NCBI GenBank assembly: GCA_028688145.1
Contig: JAQTYU010000014.1
Span: forward strand, 1-64,000
DNA length: 64,000 nt
Reading direction: 5' to 3'
Origin: Thiotrichaceae bacterium
GTDB lineage: Bacteria; Pseudomonadota; Gammaproteobacteria; Beggiatoales; Beggiatoaceae
Of the stretch, positions 63,294-64,000 are shown one piece after another. The notes under the pieces were generated by a model, which did not search any database, had not been told where the DNA came from, and saw only the letters and a list, made by a program, of their open reading frames with translations. A program made the translations under genes and the position numbers. Position 1 is the first letter of the stretch; each line of letters opens with the position of its first letter.

Positions 63294-64000
63294 ATGACAA
63301 TTCCCACTGTTACTGAGTTTAGTGGAAAGAGATTATTCTTATATGCGCCACGTTTTCATGGTTATGAAGATAAAATTATCAATGCCTTATTACAACTAGG
63401 TATATCTGTCGATTTTTGCGAAAATAAACCTCAATATCTCGATCCTTCGGCAAAACGAGGTAAGTTAATTAAAACGATTTTTGGAAGATTTCAATACAGA
63501 CTTAATAACTACCTAGAAGATTGCGTTTATCCAATTATCGAGGGGAAATCTTATGATATTTTGTTGGTAATCAATGGCTATTCCGTCAATGGCGAATTAG
63601 TCAAAAAGTTCAAGGAATTTAATCCCCATATTAAAACAATACTCTATTTTTGGGACAGTCATAATTTATTTGACTGGAGTCACTTATCTGATTATTTTGA
63701 TGTAGTTTATTCATTTGATTCATTAGATTGTGAAAAGTACAACTATAAACATATTAAGAATTTTTTTATCCCCTGTGCAACAGAGGCTATTGAAAATGAT
63801 ATTCCCTTATTTTTTGTTGGAACTCAAACCGCTAGCTTTGACAGATATTCAATTTTATTAAAGCTTTATAATGGGATGAAAAAGCAAAATGCTTTTCCTT
63901 TTTTCAGATTACTTATTTGTCATAAACATATTTTACATTCAAAACTTTTATATTTTTTTATCAAAAATTTACCGATTAAATCTGTATTTTTGCGCAATTT
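63294..64000 (+). CDS. CgeB-like glycosyltransferase or surface-polysaccharide protein (partial, runs off window)
   Basis: The first 235 residues are in the window. The N-terminal Rossmann-like part (GKRLFLYAPRFHGYEDKII) is followed by a LVINGYSVNGELV strand, then KTILYFWDSHNLFDW, FDVVYSFDSLDCEKYN and LFFVGTQTASFDRY. This pattern matches glycosyltransferase-like proteins of the CgeB/lipopolysaccharide-core type, which lack a signal peptide. Very A-T-rich codon use suggests an acquired polysaccharide cluster that continues past the window. The C-terminal donor-binding part is not visible, so the assignment is tentative. Confidence 0.6.
   Translation, partial: MTIPTVTEFSGKRLFLYAPRFHGYEDKIINALLQLGISVDFCENKPQYLDPSAKRGKLIKTIFGRFQYRLNNYLEDCVYPIIEGKSYDILLVINGYSVNGELVKKFKEFNPHIKTILYFWDSHNLFDWSHLSDYFDVVYSFDSLDCEKYNYKHIKNFFIPCATEAIENDIPLFFVGTQTASFDRYSILLKLYNGMKKQNAFPFFRLLICHKHILHSKLLYFFIKNLPIKSVFLRN

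Overview
The window looks like a chromosomal segment of a free-living gammaproteobacterium, most likely from the Thiotrichales/Beggiatoaceae. This is inferred from gene order and protein style; no marker search could be run. Two housekeeping blocks have the usual gammaproteobacterial order: rpsP-rimM-trmD-rplS (47.6-49.5 kb) and ispE-tRNA-Gln-prs-rplY-pth-ychF (55.5-59.8 kb). A nifQ gene follows rplM-rpsI, which suggests a diazotroph. A-T-leaning composition, many short palindromic intergenic repeats, decayed insertion sequences, a kinase-FGE fusion and large modular secreted proteins fit a filamentous sulfur bacterium.

Layout. 0.2-3.6 kb: prmB, a HEAT-like protein and an MFS permease, separated by palindromic repeats. 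4.0-9.7 kb: a small unknown gene, ISAs1-type and IS5-type remnants, a Ca2+ P-type ATPase, a lipoprotein and a second IS5 remnant. 9.8-18.5 kb: rpsT (TTG start), a sigma-54 response regulator, an HPt-REC-REC-degenerate GGDEF protein, a GFA-family protein, a Ser/Thr kinase-FGE fusion, a GST and a third IS5 remnant. 18.6-25 kb: a two-gene RND efflux operon, rplM-rpsI and nifQ. 25-30.4 kb: a GldG-like/DUF4340 pair without its ABC transporter genes, and an alpha-glucan phosphorylase.

30.8-44.8 kb is a cluster for secreted or modular proteins. It holds a 1666-residue beta-helix/FN3/InlB-repeat/Calx-beta protein, two paralogous secreted proteins with Thr/Pro-rich stalks (one with a 21-copy 24-bp tandem repeat) flanking thrC and a MOSC gene, and a ricin-repeat plus lamin-tail protein. 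44.8-47.4 kb is accessory DNA: a 26-residue membrane peptide, a VapBC module with a frameshifted toxin, an unknown gene and an ABC-ATPase-like protein that has lost its nucleotide-binding motifs. 49.6-55.4 kb: YajQ, a DsbC-like protein, an isoprenylcysteine methyltransferase-like protein, a fourth IS5 remnant, a ybdD-like gene broken by one stop codon, a GH3 beta-glucosidase and a cytochrome c.

The right end (59.9-64 kb) is accessory. The most interesting locus is a minus-strand three-gene cassette: a 65-residue peptide with a strong ribosome binding site, a JmjC/cupin-type Fe(II) oxygenase with an intact HxD...H triad, and a nucleotidyltransferase with an intact GS...DxD site. It looks like a candidate ribosomally synthesised, post-translationally modified peptide system. 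Next to it are a second VapBC module bracketed by direct copies of a palindromic repeat, an antitoxin-like gene and a glycosyltransferase-like gene cut by the window end.

At least six families of palindromic repeats (called A-F here) recur between genes. In one place family B is inserted inside family A, and both VapBC modules are bracketed by repeat copies, which suggests these elements move or recombine.
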